A stretch of DNA of 59,068 bases, taken from NCBI GenBank assembly GCA_007136405.1, contig SLHA01000051.1, positions 1-59,068 on the forward strand, given 5' to 3'. Shown here in pieces: positions 25,889 through 35,424 of the stretch. Position 1 is the first letter of the stretch; the number at the start of each line of letters is the position of its first letter. The DNA is from Candidatus Latescibacterota bacterium (lineage in GTDB: Bacteria; Latescibacterota; UBA2968; UBA8231). Below the pieces are notes generated by a model. The model saw nothing but the letters and a program-made list of their open reading frames with translations, searched no databases and was not told the DNA's origin. Made by a program: the position numbers and the translations under genes.

Positions 25889-27003
25889 CCAGGCCCCGGC
25901 TCCGGGTCGACGTCTCGCGCCGGCTCTCCGGCTTCGAACTCCAGGTCCGGCTCGACGCGGGCACGGAAGTCCTGGTTCTGTTCGGCCCGTCCGGCGCCGG
26001 CAAGACCATGGTGCTGGACATCGTCGCGGGGCTGGCCTCAGCCGACGAGGGTGAAATCGTGCTCGGAGAGCACACGTTGTTCCGGAAAGGGCGCCCCGGC
26101 CCGGCGGCGGACCTCCCGGCGAGGCGTCGGCGCGTGGGGTACGTCATGCAGACGTATGCCCTCTTCCCCCACATGACGGCGATGGCCAACGTGGCATACC
26201 CGCTTCGCCGCCAGCCCGGCGCCGGGGCGACGGCCCGCTCGCTCCTGGAACGGGTCTCGATGGACCATCTGGCAGATCGGTATCCGTCCGAGCTGTCCGG
26301 AGGCCAGCAGCAGCGCGTGGCGCTGGCCCGGGCACTGGCTACCGGCAGCCCGCTCCTCCTCCTGGACGAGCCGTTCGCGGCGCTGGACGGCGCCATCAGG
26401 ACCCGGCTGCAGTCGGACCTGACACAGCTCCACCATGAGCTGGACTTGACCATGATCCTGGTGACGCACCAACTGGAGGATGCTTTCGCCATGGGCGACC
26501 GGATCGCCGTCATGCAGGCTGGCCGGGTCGAACAGGTGGGAGACATCGGTGACGTCTTCCGGCGCCCCGCGAACCAGGGCGTGGCCGAGATCATGGGGAT
26601 CCGCAACTTGCTCCGGGCCCGGGTCACCGGCATCGGTACCACCACCCGCCTCGACTGGGATGGGCTCGAGCTCGAAACCGGCCTCGCTCGCGTCGCCCCC
26701 GGCGACACGGTCACCGCCTACCTTCGCCCCGAGGACATCAAGATCATCTATCCGGACCGGCCCCTTACCGACTCCGTTGCTGCCAACGTGTTCGACGCGA
26801 CCATCACCCTGCTCCGGCAGCACGCGTCCCTGCGTGTGGCCGAAGTCGAGCTCGCCAACGGGCGCCGCGTCGAGATCCGGTTCTTCGAGCTGAGTTACGC
26901 GTCCATGGGGCTGGAGCCCGGCGTCCGGATTCGGGTAGCGCTGCGGCGCGAGGGGCTCGTCATCCTGGAGGACAGTGCCTCGCCCACGGCCACGACCTCG
27001 TGA
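25885..27003 (+). CDS. modC: Molybdate ABC transporter ATPase ModC
   Basis: A 372-residue ABC ATPase: Walker A GPSGAGKT near 34, Q-loop VMQTYALFPH near 90, signature LSGGQQQR near 138, Walker B LLLLDEPFAALD near 157 and the switch histidine in LVTHQ. The part after about 245 is a TOBE/MOP-like regulatory domain, which in ModC binds molybdate. AAGGAG lies five bases before ATG 25885, and the ATGA overlap couples it to modB. It powers the importer. Confidence 0.93.
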   Translation: MTRPRLRVDVSRRLSGFELQVRLDAGTEVLVLFGPSGAGKTMVLDIVAGLASADEGEIVLGEHTLFRKGRPGPAADLPARRRRVGYVMQTYALFPHMTAMANVAYPLRRQPGAGATARSLLERVSMDHLADRYPSELSGGQQQRVALARALATGSPLLLLDEPFAALDGAIRTRLQSDLTQLHHELDLTMILVTHQLEDAFAMGDRIAVMQAGRVEQVGDIGDVFRRPANQGVAEIMGIRNLLRARVTGIGTTTRLDWDGLELETGLARVAPGDTVTAYLRPEDIKIIYPDRPLTDSVAANVFDATITLLRQHASLRVAEVELANGRRVEIRFFELSYASMGLEPGVRIRVALRREGLVILEDSASPTATTS

Positions 27004-27097
27004 CATAGCGACTACGGGGTATCATGAAATCGTTGGTACATCAAGGACACCGGCCTCACTCCAGGATCATGCCAGTCGAACGTAAAGGAGAGAACGC

Positions 27098-29455
27098 ATG
27101 CCTTCTGACAAGAACGAGCAGCCGCTAGCTCAGAACCCATCTGCACAGGACCTTCTGGGGGCCGCCAGCGATGCCTGGGCAACCGGCGATCATGCCACCG
27201 CGCGAGCGCATCTGGACCGGATGATCCGCGACCCGGCGGTGCCACCGCAGGTGCGCAGCTATGCCCACTTGCGCCTGGCGCAGAGCTTTCTGGCCACGGG
27301 AGATCAGGCTGCCGCTAGCCGTGCGCTGACGGCCATCCAAGCGCAGGCAGACTATCCCGAGGTGCACCGCTGGGAGGCTGGGGAGCGGGGTCTGGAGCTG
27401 GAGCGACAGGCCCGCGGTTTACCCGCGCGGGATCCGCTGGCCTCGCGCCCGCGGCTTGCCCCGGTGGAGCGCTGGGCCGCCGAGGTGCACGTGGCTCCGG
27501 ACGGCGACGATGCTGCGGCGGGCACCGCGGAGGCGCCGTTTACCAGCCTCAATCGCGCCCGCGACGCGGTGCGCGAACTCCGGCGTACCGGACTGCGGGG
27601 GGCCGTGGCGGTGACCCTGGAGCCGGGTGAATACCGCGTCACCGAAACGCTGGCGCTGGACGCCAGGGACTCCGGCGCACCGGGTGAGCCGGTGGTGTAT
27701 CGCGCCGCGGTGCCCGGGGCCTCGGTGCTGTACGGCGGTCAGCGGCTGCACGGTTTTCAGCCGGTCACCGATCCCGCCGTGCTGGCGCGCCTGCCCGCGG
27801 AGGCGCGCGAACACGTCATGCAGTGCGATCTCGAGGCGCAGGGGATCACGGATTATGGCGAACTGCGGGTGCGCGGCTTCGCCCAGCAGCCGTCGCCCCC
27901 GACCCTGGAGTTGATGTTCGACGGCGAACCGCAGACCCTCGCCCGCTGGCCCAATCAGGGCTTCGTGGAGGCGCGCGAGTTGGTGCAGGCCGGCTCGCCG
28001 GCAGAGGGCACGCCGGCCGTGCTGGGGTACCACGACGAGCGTCACGCGCGCTGGTGCGAAGCGGAGGATCCGTGGTTGTTCGGCTATTTCCACTTCCTGT
28101 GGGCGGATGCCTCCATCCCGGTGGGCAGCATCGATCCCCAGGCCACGACGCTGACCACCGCGGAACCGTACGGCTACCATGAGCGGGGCATGAGCATGGA
28201 CCAGGGGATCATCTACTACGCGTACAATCTGCTGGAGGAGCTGGACCAGCCGGGGGAGTGGTACCTGAATCGCCGCACCGGCATACTGTACCTGTATCCG
28301 CCTTCAGACCCCGCCGCCGCCACGGTGGAGATCGGTATGCTGTCCGTGCCCATGATCACCATGGATCAGGTGACGGACGTGCGCCTGGAAGGACTGACGC
28401 TGGACCTGGGCCGGTTTGACGCCATCCAGATCAGCGACAGCAGCCGCTGCGCCGTGGCCGGCTGCACCGTGTCCCGCATGGCGGGCAGCGGCGTCCTCAT
28501 CCATGGCGGCCAGGAGAATGTCATCCTGGGGTGCGATGTCCATACCATCGGCCGCCGGGCCACCGAGGTGATCGGCGGTGATCGGCCAACGTTGACGCCG
28601 GGGCGCCACCTGGTGGAAAACTGCCGCATCCACACTTTCGGACGCCTGGATCGAACCTACACTCCGGCCATCCAGCTGGAGGGCGTGGGCCATCGCGTCG
28701 CCCATAACCTGATGTTCGACGGCCCCAGCAGCGCCATGCGCATAGAGGGTAACGATCATCTCATCGAATACAACGACGTGCGCGACATGGTGCAGGAATC
28801 GGACGATCAGGGCGCCATGGAACTGTTTCTCAATCCGACCTATCGGGGCGTGATCTTCCGCTACAACCGCTACCGTAACGTCGGCAAGACGGGTACGGAA
28901 ACGGCGGTCCATGGCCAGGCGGCCATCCGTCTGGACGATGCCATCAGCGGTATCCAGGTGTACGGCAACCTGTTCATCGACAGTGCCAATGGCAAGTTCG
29001 GCGCGGTGCAGATGAACAGCGGCCGCGACAACGTGATCGACAACAACGTGTTCGTGGATTGCCGGCAGGGTATCAGCGGCGGCTGGAATCCTCGCAACGT
29101 GGTGTGGCAGTGGTTGCGCGACGGCGATCCCAGGGAGGACTTCCTTCTCGACGAGTTGTACCGGTCCCGCTACCCGTCCCTCGCCAGGCTGCTGGATGAG
29201 CCCGCCGTGAACCACATCTGGCGCAACGTTTTTCTGGGTTGTGGCCCGATGACGACGGGCAGCCGTGAGAACCTGGATCTGCTGGCCAATGTCGAATACG
29301 AGGCGGCCGCGAATCCCGGTTTTCTGGACCCGGGCCAGGCAGACTACCGCTTGCACCAGGACGCGCCGCTGTTGGCCCGGGTGGCCTTCCGGCCGCTGCC
29401 CATCGAGGAGATCGGGCTCTACACGGATGAGTATCGGCGCGCCGTCACCGGATGA
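27098..29455 (+). CDS. Right-handed parallel beta-helix protein
   Basis: A 785-residue protein. Residues 1-115 are helical, TPR-like (DHATARAHLDRMIRD and later DQAAASRALTAIQ). Then comes a start typical of Pel-superfamily proteins (EVHVAPDGDDAAAGTAEAPFTSLNRA near 130), an inserted beta-rich domain, and coils of short strands from about 420 to 680 (CAVAGCTVSRMAGSGVLIHG, VYGNLFIDSANGKFG, VIDNNVFVDC). Such proteins are pectate-lyase-like lyases, epimerases or hydrolases of polysaccharides. No signal peptide is evident, which is unusual for the family. AAAGGAG lies seven bases before ATG 27098. Substrate unknown. Confidence 0.78.
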   Translation: MPSDKNEQPLAQNPSAQDLLGAASDAWATGDHATARAHLDRMIRDPAVPPQVRSYAHLRLAQSFLATGDQAAASRALTAIQAQADYPEVHRWEAGERGLELERQARGLPARDPLASRPRLAPVERWAAEVHVAPDGDDAAAGTAEAPFTSLNRARDAVRELRRTGLRGAVAVTLEPGEYRVTETLALDARDSGAPGEPVVYRAAVPGASVLYGGQRLHGFQPVTDPAVLARLPAEAREHVMQCDLEAQGITDYGELRVRGFAQQPSPPTLELMFDGEPQTLARWPNQGFVEARELVQAGSPAEGTPAVLGYHDERHARWCEAEDPWLFGYFHFLWADASIPVGSIDPQATTLTTAEPYGYHERGMSMDQGIIYYAYNLLEELDQPGEWYLNRRTGILYLYPPSDPAAATVEIGMLSVPMITMDQVTDVRLEGLTLDLGRFDAIQISDSSRCAVAGCTVSRMAGSGVLIHGGQENVILGCDVHTIGRRATEVIGGDRPTLTPGRHLVENCRIHTFGRLDRTYTPAIQLEGVGHRVAHNLMFDGPSSAMRIEGNDHLIEYNDVRDMVQESDDQGAMELFLNPTYRGVIFRYNRYRNVGKTGTETAVHGQAAIRLDDAISGIQVYGNLFIDSANGKFGAVQMNSGRDNVIDNNVFVDCRQGISGGWNPRNVVWQWLRDGDPREDFLLDELYRSRYPSLARLLDEPAVNHIWRNVFLGCGPMTTGSRENLDLLANVEYEAAANPGFLDPGQADYRLHQDAPLLARVAFRPLPIEEIGLYTDEYRRAVTG

Positions 29456-29490
29456 GCACCGGCGGAGGGCGCAGTGGTCCGGCTTAGCAG

Positions 29491-29886
29491 CTACACCCGC
29501 ATAGTGCGGACGTGCGCGGAGCGGAGTAGCCGTTCATCGGTGGTGAGCAGGATCAGATCATATACGAGCGCGGTCGCCGCGATGAACCTGTCGGCCGGAT
29601 CCTGATGCTCCAGATCAACGGTACGGCTGCGCAGCGCTACCTCGTGGTTGAGCGAAGCTTCCTTTACCGGCACGCGGGCAAGCACACCGCGTAACCATTC
29701 CTCCGGGCTGGCGGAATGAATGGCGATCCGGCCCCTTTCGGCCAGCAGGCAGATCTCCCATGAGGTAACCGGCGAAAGCCACAGCTCGTTGGCCGGATCT
29801 TCCAGGACTGCGGCCGCCGGCGGGGAGAGCTTGTCCGGTGCAAGCACACTCCACAAAAGAACGTGCGTGTCCAAGAGCAATCTCAC
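29491..29886 (-). CDS. vapC: PIN-domain toxin VapC
   Basis: A 131-residue PIN-domain ribonuclease. Acidic active-site residues are visible in LLLDTHVLLW (Asp), SWEICLL (Glu) and HQDPADRFIAATA (Asp), with a further TTDE at the C-terminus. The GTG at 29886 overlaps the antitoxin stop (GTGA), giving the usual coupled antitoxin-toxin order; an ATG at 29904 would start inside the antitoxin. VapC toxins cut specific RNAs, often tRNA or rRNA loops, when freed from the antitoxin. Confidence 0.9.
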   Translation of the reverse strand: MRLLLDTHVLLWSVLAPDKLSPPAAAVLEDPANELWLSPVTSWEICLLAERGRIAIHSASPEEWLRGVLARVPVKEASLNHEVALRSRTVDLEHQDPADRFIAATALVYDLILLTTDERLLRSAHVRTMRV

Positions 29887-30137
29887 CGTCGCAAAACCTC
29901 CCATTCTTCCGTTCCCGTCGCTGGAGAGACGATGTCTCCAACGATCTGGGCTGTACCGGCAAAGGAGCCGAGCCAGCGCGGTGGCGCCTCAGCCGGCGGG
30001 GGGGGGACTACCATCGCAACGGGCTGGCCGCGCCGGGTCACCAGCACGGGTGTTCCAGTCAGTTTGACCTGATCGAGTACTTTGAGACAGGTTGCCTTGA
30101 ACTCGGAGATAGCCAGCGTGTTCGGTGGTTCTGTCAT
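29883..30137 (-). CDS. Phd/YefM-type antitoxin
   Basis: An 84-residue antitoxin. ISEFKATCLKVLDQVKLTGTPVLVTRRGQPVAMVVP is the Phd/YefM fold (about residues 10-46); the remaining C-terminal part should wrap the VapC toxin. AGGAGG lies nine bases before ATG 30137. It should repress its own promoter, for which a matching inverted repeat is seen at 30159-30173. Confidence 0.88.
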   Translation of the reverse strand: MTEPPNTLAISEFKATCLKVLDQVKLTGTPVLVTRRGQPVAMVVPPPPAEAPPRWLGSFAGTAQIVGDIVSPATGTEEWEVLRR

Positions 30138-30570
30138 CGCCTTGCGCCTCCTGTATGCCAGATAGTTGATCTGAATATACCATAGTCAGAAACCATGGTC
30201 AAGAATAAGTACACAATGACCGGCCGCGCTTCCGGGTATCCGGCTCTGGCAACCTGCAGACACACCGACCGATGCTAGCGGCGGCGCGCCAGGCCAGAGA
30301 CGGTTTCCGGGCGATGGCCACCGTCTGGATCGGATCTTCGACCAGGTCCCTGCGACTGAAGTCGCGAGTCATGATGGCCGCGGTGGTGGCATCCCTGGTG
30401 GGGTCTGCTGTTGATCCGCTGGTGTTCTGTCCGACAAACATGCGTGAGCTCCGAGAGCGTCGAGACGCCCGGCCGGCTTGCAACCGCCGGATCAGGGCAT
30501 ACTATTCCGTACGTGCAGCCCCTCTCTTCACCGTGCGAGCCAGCGGAAGGATCAACGTCGGGATACCGTT
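30138..30570. other. 433-bp divergent region upstream of sppA
   Basis: The left end holds the toxin-antitoxin promoter. The remainder, to the sppA start, contains no recognised gene and no clear promoter. Confidence 0.45.
30159..30202 (-). promoter_or_regulatory. Sigma-70 promoter and operator of the toxin-antitoxin pair
   Basis: On the minus strand TTGACC (30202-30197), a 17-base spacer and TATATT (30179-30174) form a near-consensus promoter. Directly downstream, CAGAT-AGTTG-ATCTG (30159-30173) is a perfect inverted repeat that covers the expected transcription start, as suits antitoxin autorepression. Confidence 0.7.
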
Positions 30571-33084
30571 ATGAGAAAAATCAGATCGAGCTGCGCCCTG
30601 CTTTGGTTGGGTGCCATCGTACTGTCGCTCACCGTGGCCGCCCAGGCGGGGTCGAACACGATTCAGCCTCACATCGGCTTTGAACGCCATTACGAGCGTA
30701 CCGAATTTCTGCTGGCGTCGTCCGGAGCCATGGGGTCGGGACTGTACGGGTACGACAACCCCGCTCTTCTGCAGTATGTCCACGATGGCGATCTCGCCGT
30801 GTACTGGACCGCAGATGGACTTTTCAAGGAGGTTGCGCGATGGGGCCTGGTCGCGGCCTCGCCCCACTCTTCGTTCAGTTTTTTTCGCAACGATTTCCAG
30901 GGGCAGACCTACAGGGATTACCGGCTGGCCTTCGGCGGCGGTACTGATGCTGCGGCTGCCGGTTTGGCGATTAACTGGTATGGGGGAAATACCGGACCGG
31001 GGGATCTGCAGACCAACCTCACCCTGGGCGCCCTGATTCGTCCCCGTCCGTATCTATCTGTCGGAGTCACCGGCGTTTCCACTTTTGACTCCGAATACTA
31101 CGAAACCGTGGCCGATCTGGCCGTGCGGCCCTTCGGGACGCCGCTGCTGACCCTGTTCGGCGACTATGCCTGGGGAGACAGGGATGATGGTCTGCTCACC
31201 GGCCGTTGGTCAGCCGGGGCCGTGGTGGAAGCCCTGCCGGGAGTGCGGTTCACCGGTAGGTACCTGCACGATAACGGTTTCACCGCGGGTATCCAGTTCA
31301 GTCTGGGGCGGGGCGGCGTGAGTTACCAGGCCCACCGCGATACCGACGGTCATCACCGCTACCATTCCTACAGTATCCGCTCCGGTGCCATGGACCGTAA
31401 TCTCTTCGACCGGTCTTTCCGCCGCGCTCACTATTACGTCGACCTCGATGTCAAGGGCGGTTTACCCTATCAGAACTATCGCTTCCTGGACAGACGTTCC
31501 ACCTTCTTCAAGACGCTGGACCAGATCCATGCGGCGGCGGCCGATCCTGCGGTTTCCGGGATCGTGATCGATGCCACCGACATGATGCTGGATCCTTCCA
31601 GAACCTGGGAGTTGCGCGACGCGCTGAACGATTTTCGCTCGACCGGAAAAAAGGTGGTCATCTACCTCGAACGAGGCGGGATGATGACCCTCCACCTGGC
31701 TTCGGTAGCGGACTATGCGGTCATGGATCCCCTGGGCGGGCTGATCATCCCCGGTTTTGCCGCTAGCAGGACCTATCTGGCCGAGATGCTGGCGTCGATC
31801 GGAATCGGCGTGGACGAGTTGCGCGAAATGGAGTACAAGTCGGCTTTCGAGGCGTTTTCCCGCACCAGCATGTCCGCTGCTGAACGCGAGCAGACCCAGG
31901 CCATCATCGATGCATTCTACGAACTCATTCGCAACGATGTGAGTAGCGGGCGCGGAATGAGCGAAGAAGATTTCGATGCGCTGATCGACCGGGGTATATC
32001 CCTGTCTCCCACGGATCTGTTGGAAGCTGGAGTGGTGGATACCCTGGCACGCTTTACCGAGATCGACGCCATCATCGAAAAAATAGAGGGCAACAGCCGC
32101 CGCCGGATAGCCCCGCAGGAGCTCTTTGCCTACCGCGGACCCCGCGACGATCGATGGGGTCCGGTGAAAAGGGTAGCCGTTTTGTACGCCGAGGGCCCGA
32201 CGATGAACGATTTCGGTATCCAGGCCCGGACGCTATCCCGGGCGATTCGCGCTGCCCGTGAAGACCACAGCGTACAAGCCGTAGTCCTGCGTGTCGACTC
32301 TCCCGGCGGCGATCCGCTGGCGTCCGACCTGGTGGCTGAGGAGCTGCGCAAAACCGCGGAAGAAAAGCCGGTGATCGTGTCCATGGGACGCGTGGCGGCT
32401 TCGGGGGGCTACTGGATCTCCATGTACGCCGATACCATCGTCGCGGCGCCCAACACCCTCACCGGAAGTATCGGGGTGATCGCCGGCTGGTTCTGGGACG
32501 AAGGACTGAGTGAGCGCTTGCGGCTGCATACCGATCACGTCAGCCGCGGCAAATCCGCGGATCTGAGGCACGGTCCGATGCTGCCATTCGCCGGTATCGC
32601 CCTGCCTCATCGCCGGCTCAGCGATGAGGAACGTCAGGGAATCGTCGGCCGAATCCAGGATCTCTACGTCGATTTTATAGAGCGTGCAGCCGACGGCCGC
32701 AAGGTGGAGGTCGACCAGATTCGAGCCGTGGCGGACGGCCGGGTCTGGACCGGTGCGGATGCCCGTGAGAGGCATCTGGTCGATGAACTGGGCAGCCTGT
32801 ACACGGCCGTTGACCTAGCCAAAGAGAAAGCCGGAATCAAACCAGGCGACAAAGTCACCATCGAAGAAGGCCCGGAGCCGCCGCCGTTTTCCCTGCCCCT
32901 GCTGTTGCGGGGCATCTTTTCATCCAGGGTCCGGCCCATGCCAGCCACCGACGATCCCGTCAGGGAGTATGTGCAGTTGATGCTCGACCATGCGGGACAG
33001 CCCATGGTCATCATGCCCTTCGAGTACTTCCATTGGATGTATCATCTCGAACACCCTTCGCATCGCGGCGCAGTCTCTCCTTGA
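30571..33084 (+). CDS. sppA: SppA-type S49 signal peptide peptidase with N-terminal barrel-like domain
   Basis: An 837-residue protein. A signal peptide (1-29) is followed by about 260 beta-rich residues that include a GSGLYGYDNPAL motif, like the NPA motif of PorV/FadL-type outer-membrane barrels. Then comes a full-length SppA: the catalytic lysine K423 in EYKSAFEAFSR and the nucleophile S611 in ASGGYW, 188 residues apart, as in the 67-kDa SppA type. It should cut peptides in or near a membrane. ATG 30571 was chosen for its signal peptide; its ribosome site is weak. The barrel-like extension is absent from enterobacterial SppA. Its 3' end overlaps the convergent gene by 74 bases. Confidence 0.87.
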   Translation: MRKIRSSCALLWLGAIVLSLTVAAQAGSNTIQPHIGFERHYERTEFLLASSGAMGSGLYGYDNPALLQYVHDGDLAVYWTADGLFKEVARWGLVAASPHSSFSFFRNDFQGQTYRDYRLAFGGGTDAAAAGLAINWYGGNTGPGDLQTNLTLGALIRPRPYLSVGVTGVSTFDSEYYETVADLAVRPFGTPLLTLFGDYAWGDRDDGLLTGRWSAGAVVEALPGVRFTGRYLHDNGFTAGIQFSLGRGGVSYQAHRDTDGHHRYHSYSIRSGAMDRNLFDRSFRRAHYYVDLDVKGGLPYQNYRFLDRRSTFFKTLDQIHAAAADPAVSGIVIDATDMMLDPSRTWELRDALNDFRSTGKKVVIYLERGGMMTLHLASVADYAVMDPLGGLIIPGFAASRTYLAEMLASIGIGVDELREMEYKSAFEAFSRTSMSAAEREQTQAIIDAFYELIRNDVSSGRGMSEEDFDALIDRGISLSPTDLLEAGVVDTLARFTEIDAIIEKIEGNSRRRIAPQELFAYRGPRDDRWGPVKRVAVLYAEGPTMNDFGIQARTLSRAIRAAREDHSVQAVVLRVDSPGGDPLASDLVAEELRKTAEEKPVIVSMGRVAASGGYWISMYADTIVAAPNTLTGSIGVIAGWFWDEGLSERLRLHTDHVSRGKSADLRHGPMLPFAGIALPHRRLSDEERQGIVGRIQDLYVDFIERAADGRKVEVDQIRAVADGRVWTGADARERHLVDELGSLYTAVDLAKEKAGIKPGDKVTIEEGPEPPPFSLPLLLRGIFSSRVRPMPATDDPVREYVQLMLDHAGQPMVIMPFEYFHWMYHLEHPSHRGAVSP

Positions 33085-35347
33085 GCCGGTCGCAGTTCAG
33101 CACCTTCTCCATCAACGCGTTCTCGGTGTAGTAGTAGTGGTTGCTGGCCTCATAGCCGATGCGCGAGTCCCGGCGCATGACCTGCCAGAGGCGGCGGGCG
33201 AGTTGGATCTCCTCGTCCAGAATGGCCAATAGGGCATCTGGCCCAGCGTCCGCTTCATGATCGGTGCACCGGTCGGGCGCGAGGGCGCTCTCGTCGCGCG
33301 CGGCACCCGCACCTTGATCGCCGCCGGGGGCCGCGCTCGCGTCGCGCAACCGGATGAAACGCGTTTGCAGGAACGTCGTGCGGAAGTGGCAATATGCGGC
33401 TTCCGCGACGTTCATCAGGTCGTCCAGCGCGGCCCGCCGGCTCGCGCTCGCTGCGCCGGCAGGCACCCTGGCGGCGGCCGCCTGCAGCCGGGTAAGACCG
33501 CTGGCCCAGCCGTCGCTGAGCTTGCGGAACTGCGCCTCGAACACGGCGCGGGGGAAATGGTTGCCGCGCCACGTATCCAGTCCGTCGTAGGGGAAACCGA
33601 CCATCGTCGGGGACCAGCCGGTAGGTTCGGCGAAGAGCAGGTTCATGGGACCGTAGTTTTGCGGCCCGGTGTAGAGGCAGGAAGTGCCGTGCAAGGGGAA
33701 CTCGGCGAACGCCGCGCCGAACTGCTGCCAGGCGGCGACGATTACGGGCGCGGCTTCGGGGCCGAACAGCTCCACGGCCAGGTCTTCCGGTTCGCCGTCG
33801 ATCGCGGGCAAATTACCGCCGGGATAGCCGCCCAACGTCCAGCTGGTCATGAGACCGGACACGCCCTCCGCCTCCAGGTTGCGCACGTGCTGCCTGGCCA
33901 GAAACGGCACGGGCAGATAGGGCACCGCCGAGCACTCCCAGGTGTTGTTGAGCTGCACCTTGGCAAGGACCTCCAGGCCGCGGGCGCGCGCGTGACGCCA
34001 TATCCTGGTGGAGAACGGTCCCGGCCCGACCTTGGACAGGGTGTAGTCGCTCACCGTGCCCTTGACACCCATCGCTTCCGTCTCCAGACGCGACTCACTG
34101 GTGCACATCACGCGGATACCGGGACGGTAGGCGTCGATGGCATCCTGCCACCACTCGTCCGCCCAGGCCCAGCACCACGCGATGACATCGGCCGCTGGTT
34201 TGGCCGCGTGGGCGCCTGCGGCGATGGCGTTGTTGACGCTGGCCACGATATCTCCCGTGTTCCGCTGGGCGCACCTGGGGCAGGCAGGCAGCTGGTCCCG
34301 CTTGGAGTGGCAGTGCGTCAGGTTTTCCGACATGGTGATGGTGAAGACGCCCGCCAGGCCGGGAGCCTGCCGGAAGAGTTCGCGCACGCCCGCTTGGAGC
34401 TTGTCAAGTACCTCAGGATGGGACACGCACATGGCGTGAAGCCCGGTGGCCTGGTAGAACGGTCCCTGCCACTCCGGCCATCGCGCGTAGAACTCCGGTG
34501 GCATGGCGCGCGGTTCGTTGAGGTAGAGATACACGCCGATGCCGCGTTCCGCCGCTTTCCGGATCAGGGCGTTGAGATTTCGCCTGCGTGTGGCGCAGCC
34601 GGCGGAATACTCCGTGTCGCCGAACCAGGGAACGAGCGTGTAGAGCACCCCCTGCAGCCACACGGCGTTGACTCGGTTGGCTGCCAGATCATCGAGGAGG
34701 CCCTCCGGATAGGGGTCGAGTTCGCCATCGAGCAACGGATCTCCATACACCGCGGCGTAGGAGTACACCAGTCGCAGCCCGAACGGTGCATCCGGACGGG
34801 TCACCGGAGCGGACGGTGCCAGACGGCCGTACCGTTCCAGGAAGTCGAACGGACGTTCCGCCGCGGGCGTGGGCGCCGCGCCGAACGTGGCGGTGATCCG
34901 CGCGCGGAGTTCCTCGGTCCGGCGCTCCTGTTCGGACGTCAACTCCCGCCACACCACCGGTCCTGCAGCGGGTTTGAGGCGGCCGAGTTTGTTCCACAGG
35001 AAGTCGTCTTCTTTGAGCGCGTAGGCCATCTCCTGCGAGGATCTGCCAATCACGTCAAGTAGCTGCTGATACGGGAGCAGATGCCAGTTCTGGCGAATGA
35101 GGGTGATGTACCCGCGCTGCAACCAGCGGCGCTCGGTTTCCTCCGACGCGCCCGCGCCAAGCCCCATGGCGGCGGCGGCGCACGCCAGCGTCTCTTCGGT
35201 CGCGTTCAACACCTTGGCCAGCCGCGCCGGCGTCACCAGCCCCCAGTTGCGCCAGAGCACGGTTTGCCAGCGGGTCGGGAAATGGTCGAAAACAAGCGGT
35301 GCGGGCGCTTCGCCTACGGGAAGGCCGGTATCCGGACAACGGTTCAT
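33011..35347 (-). CDS. Large putative glycoside hydrolase, family unrecognised
   Basis: A 778-residue protein without a signal peptide. Residues 1-160 are helical, with an HTH-like stretch near 40. From about 185 a TIM-barrel-like region follows (GLRLVYSYAAVYGDPLLDG, then LNALIRKAAERGIGVYLYLNEPRAMPPEF) that recalls GH20/GH67-type or DUF4838 proteins; SENLTHCHS and CPRCAQRN near 345-365 may bind a metal. The end (about 600-770) is helical. Catalytic residues were not assigned. The final 74 bases overlap sppA on the other strand. Start ATG 35347 lies opposite a divergent antiporter gene. Confidence 0.65.
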   Translation of the reverse strand: MNRCPDTGLPVGEAPAPLVFDHFPTRWQTVLWRNWGLVTPARLAKVLNATEETLACAAAAMGLGAGASEETERRWLQRGYITLIRQNWHLLPYQQLLDVIGRSSQEMAYALKEDDFLWNKLGRLKPAAGPVVWRELTSEQERRTEELRARITATFGAAPTPAAERPFDFLERYGRLAPSAPVTRPDAPFGLRLVYSYAAVYGDPLLDGELDPYPEGLLDDLAANRVNAVWLQGVLYTLVPWFGDTEYSAGCATRRRNLNALIRKAAERGIGVYLYLNEPRAMPPEFYARWPEWQGPFYQATGLHAMCVSHPEVLDKLQAGVRELFRQAPGLAGVFTITMSENLTHCHSKRDQLPACPRCAQRNTGDIVASVNNAIAAGAHAAKPAADVIAWCWAWADEWWQDAIDAYRPGIRVMCTSESRLETEAMGVKGTVSDYTLSKVGPGPFSTRIWRHARARGLEVLAKVQLNNTWECSAVPYLPVPFLARQHVRNLEAEGVSGLMTSWTLGGYPGGNLPAIDGEPEDLAVELFGPEAAPVIVAAWQQFGAAFAEFPLHGTSCLYTGPQNYGPMNLLFAEPTGWSPTMVGFPYDGLDTWRGNHFPRAVFEAQFRKLSDGWASGLTRLQAAAARVPAGAASASRRAALDDLMNVAEAAYCHFRTTFLQTRFIRLRDASAAPGGDQGAGAARDESALAPDRCTDHEADAGPDALLAILDEEIQLARRLWQVMRRDSRIGYEASNHYYYTENALMEKVLNCDRLKERLRRDAKGVRDDTSNGSTRRA

Positions 35348-35424
35348 GCTGCGTCCTTTCGCGAACCAGGCGTATGCCCTCTTCTACTGCGCGGTGTACG
35401 GTTTCACTCCGCCCGATTTGGACT

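Noticed and set aside
33257-35062. A 601-codon plus-strand frame opposite the large hydrolase
   Set aside because: Antisense shadow; no start signal and no domain.
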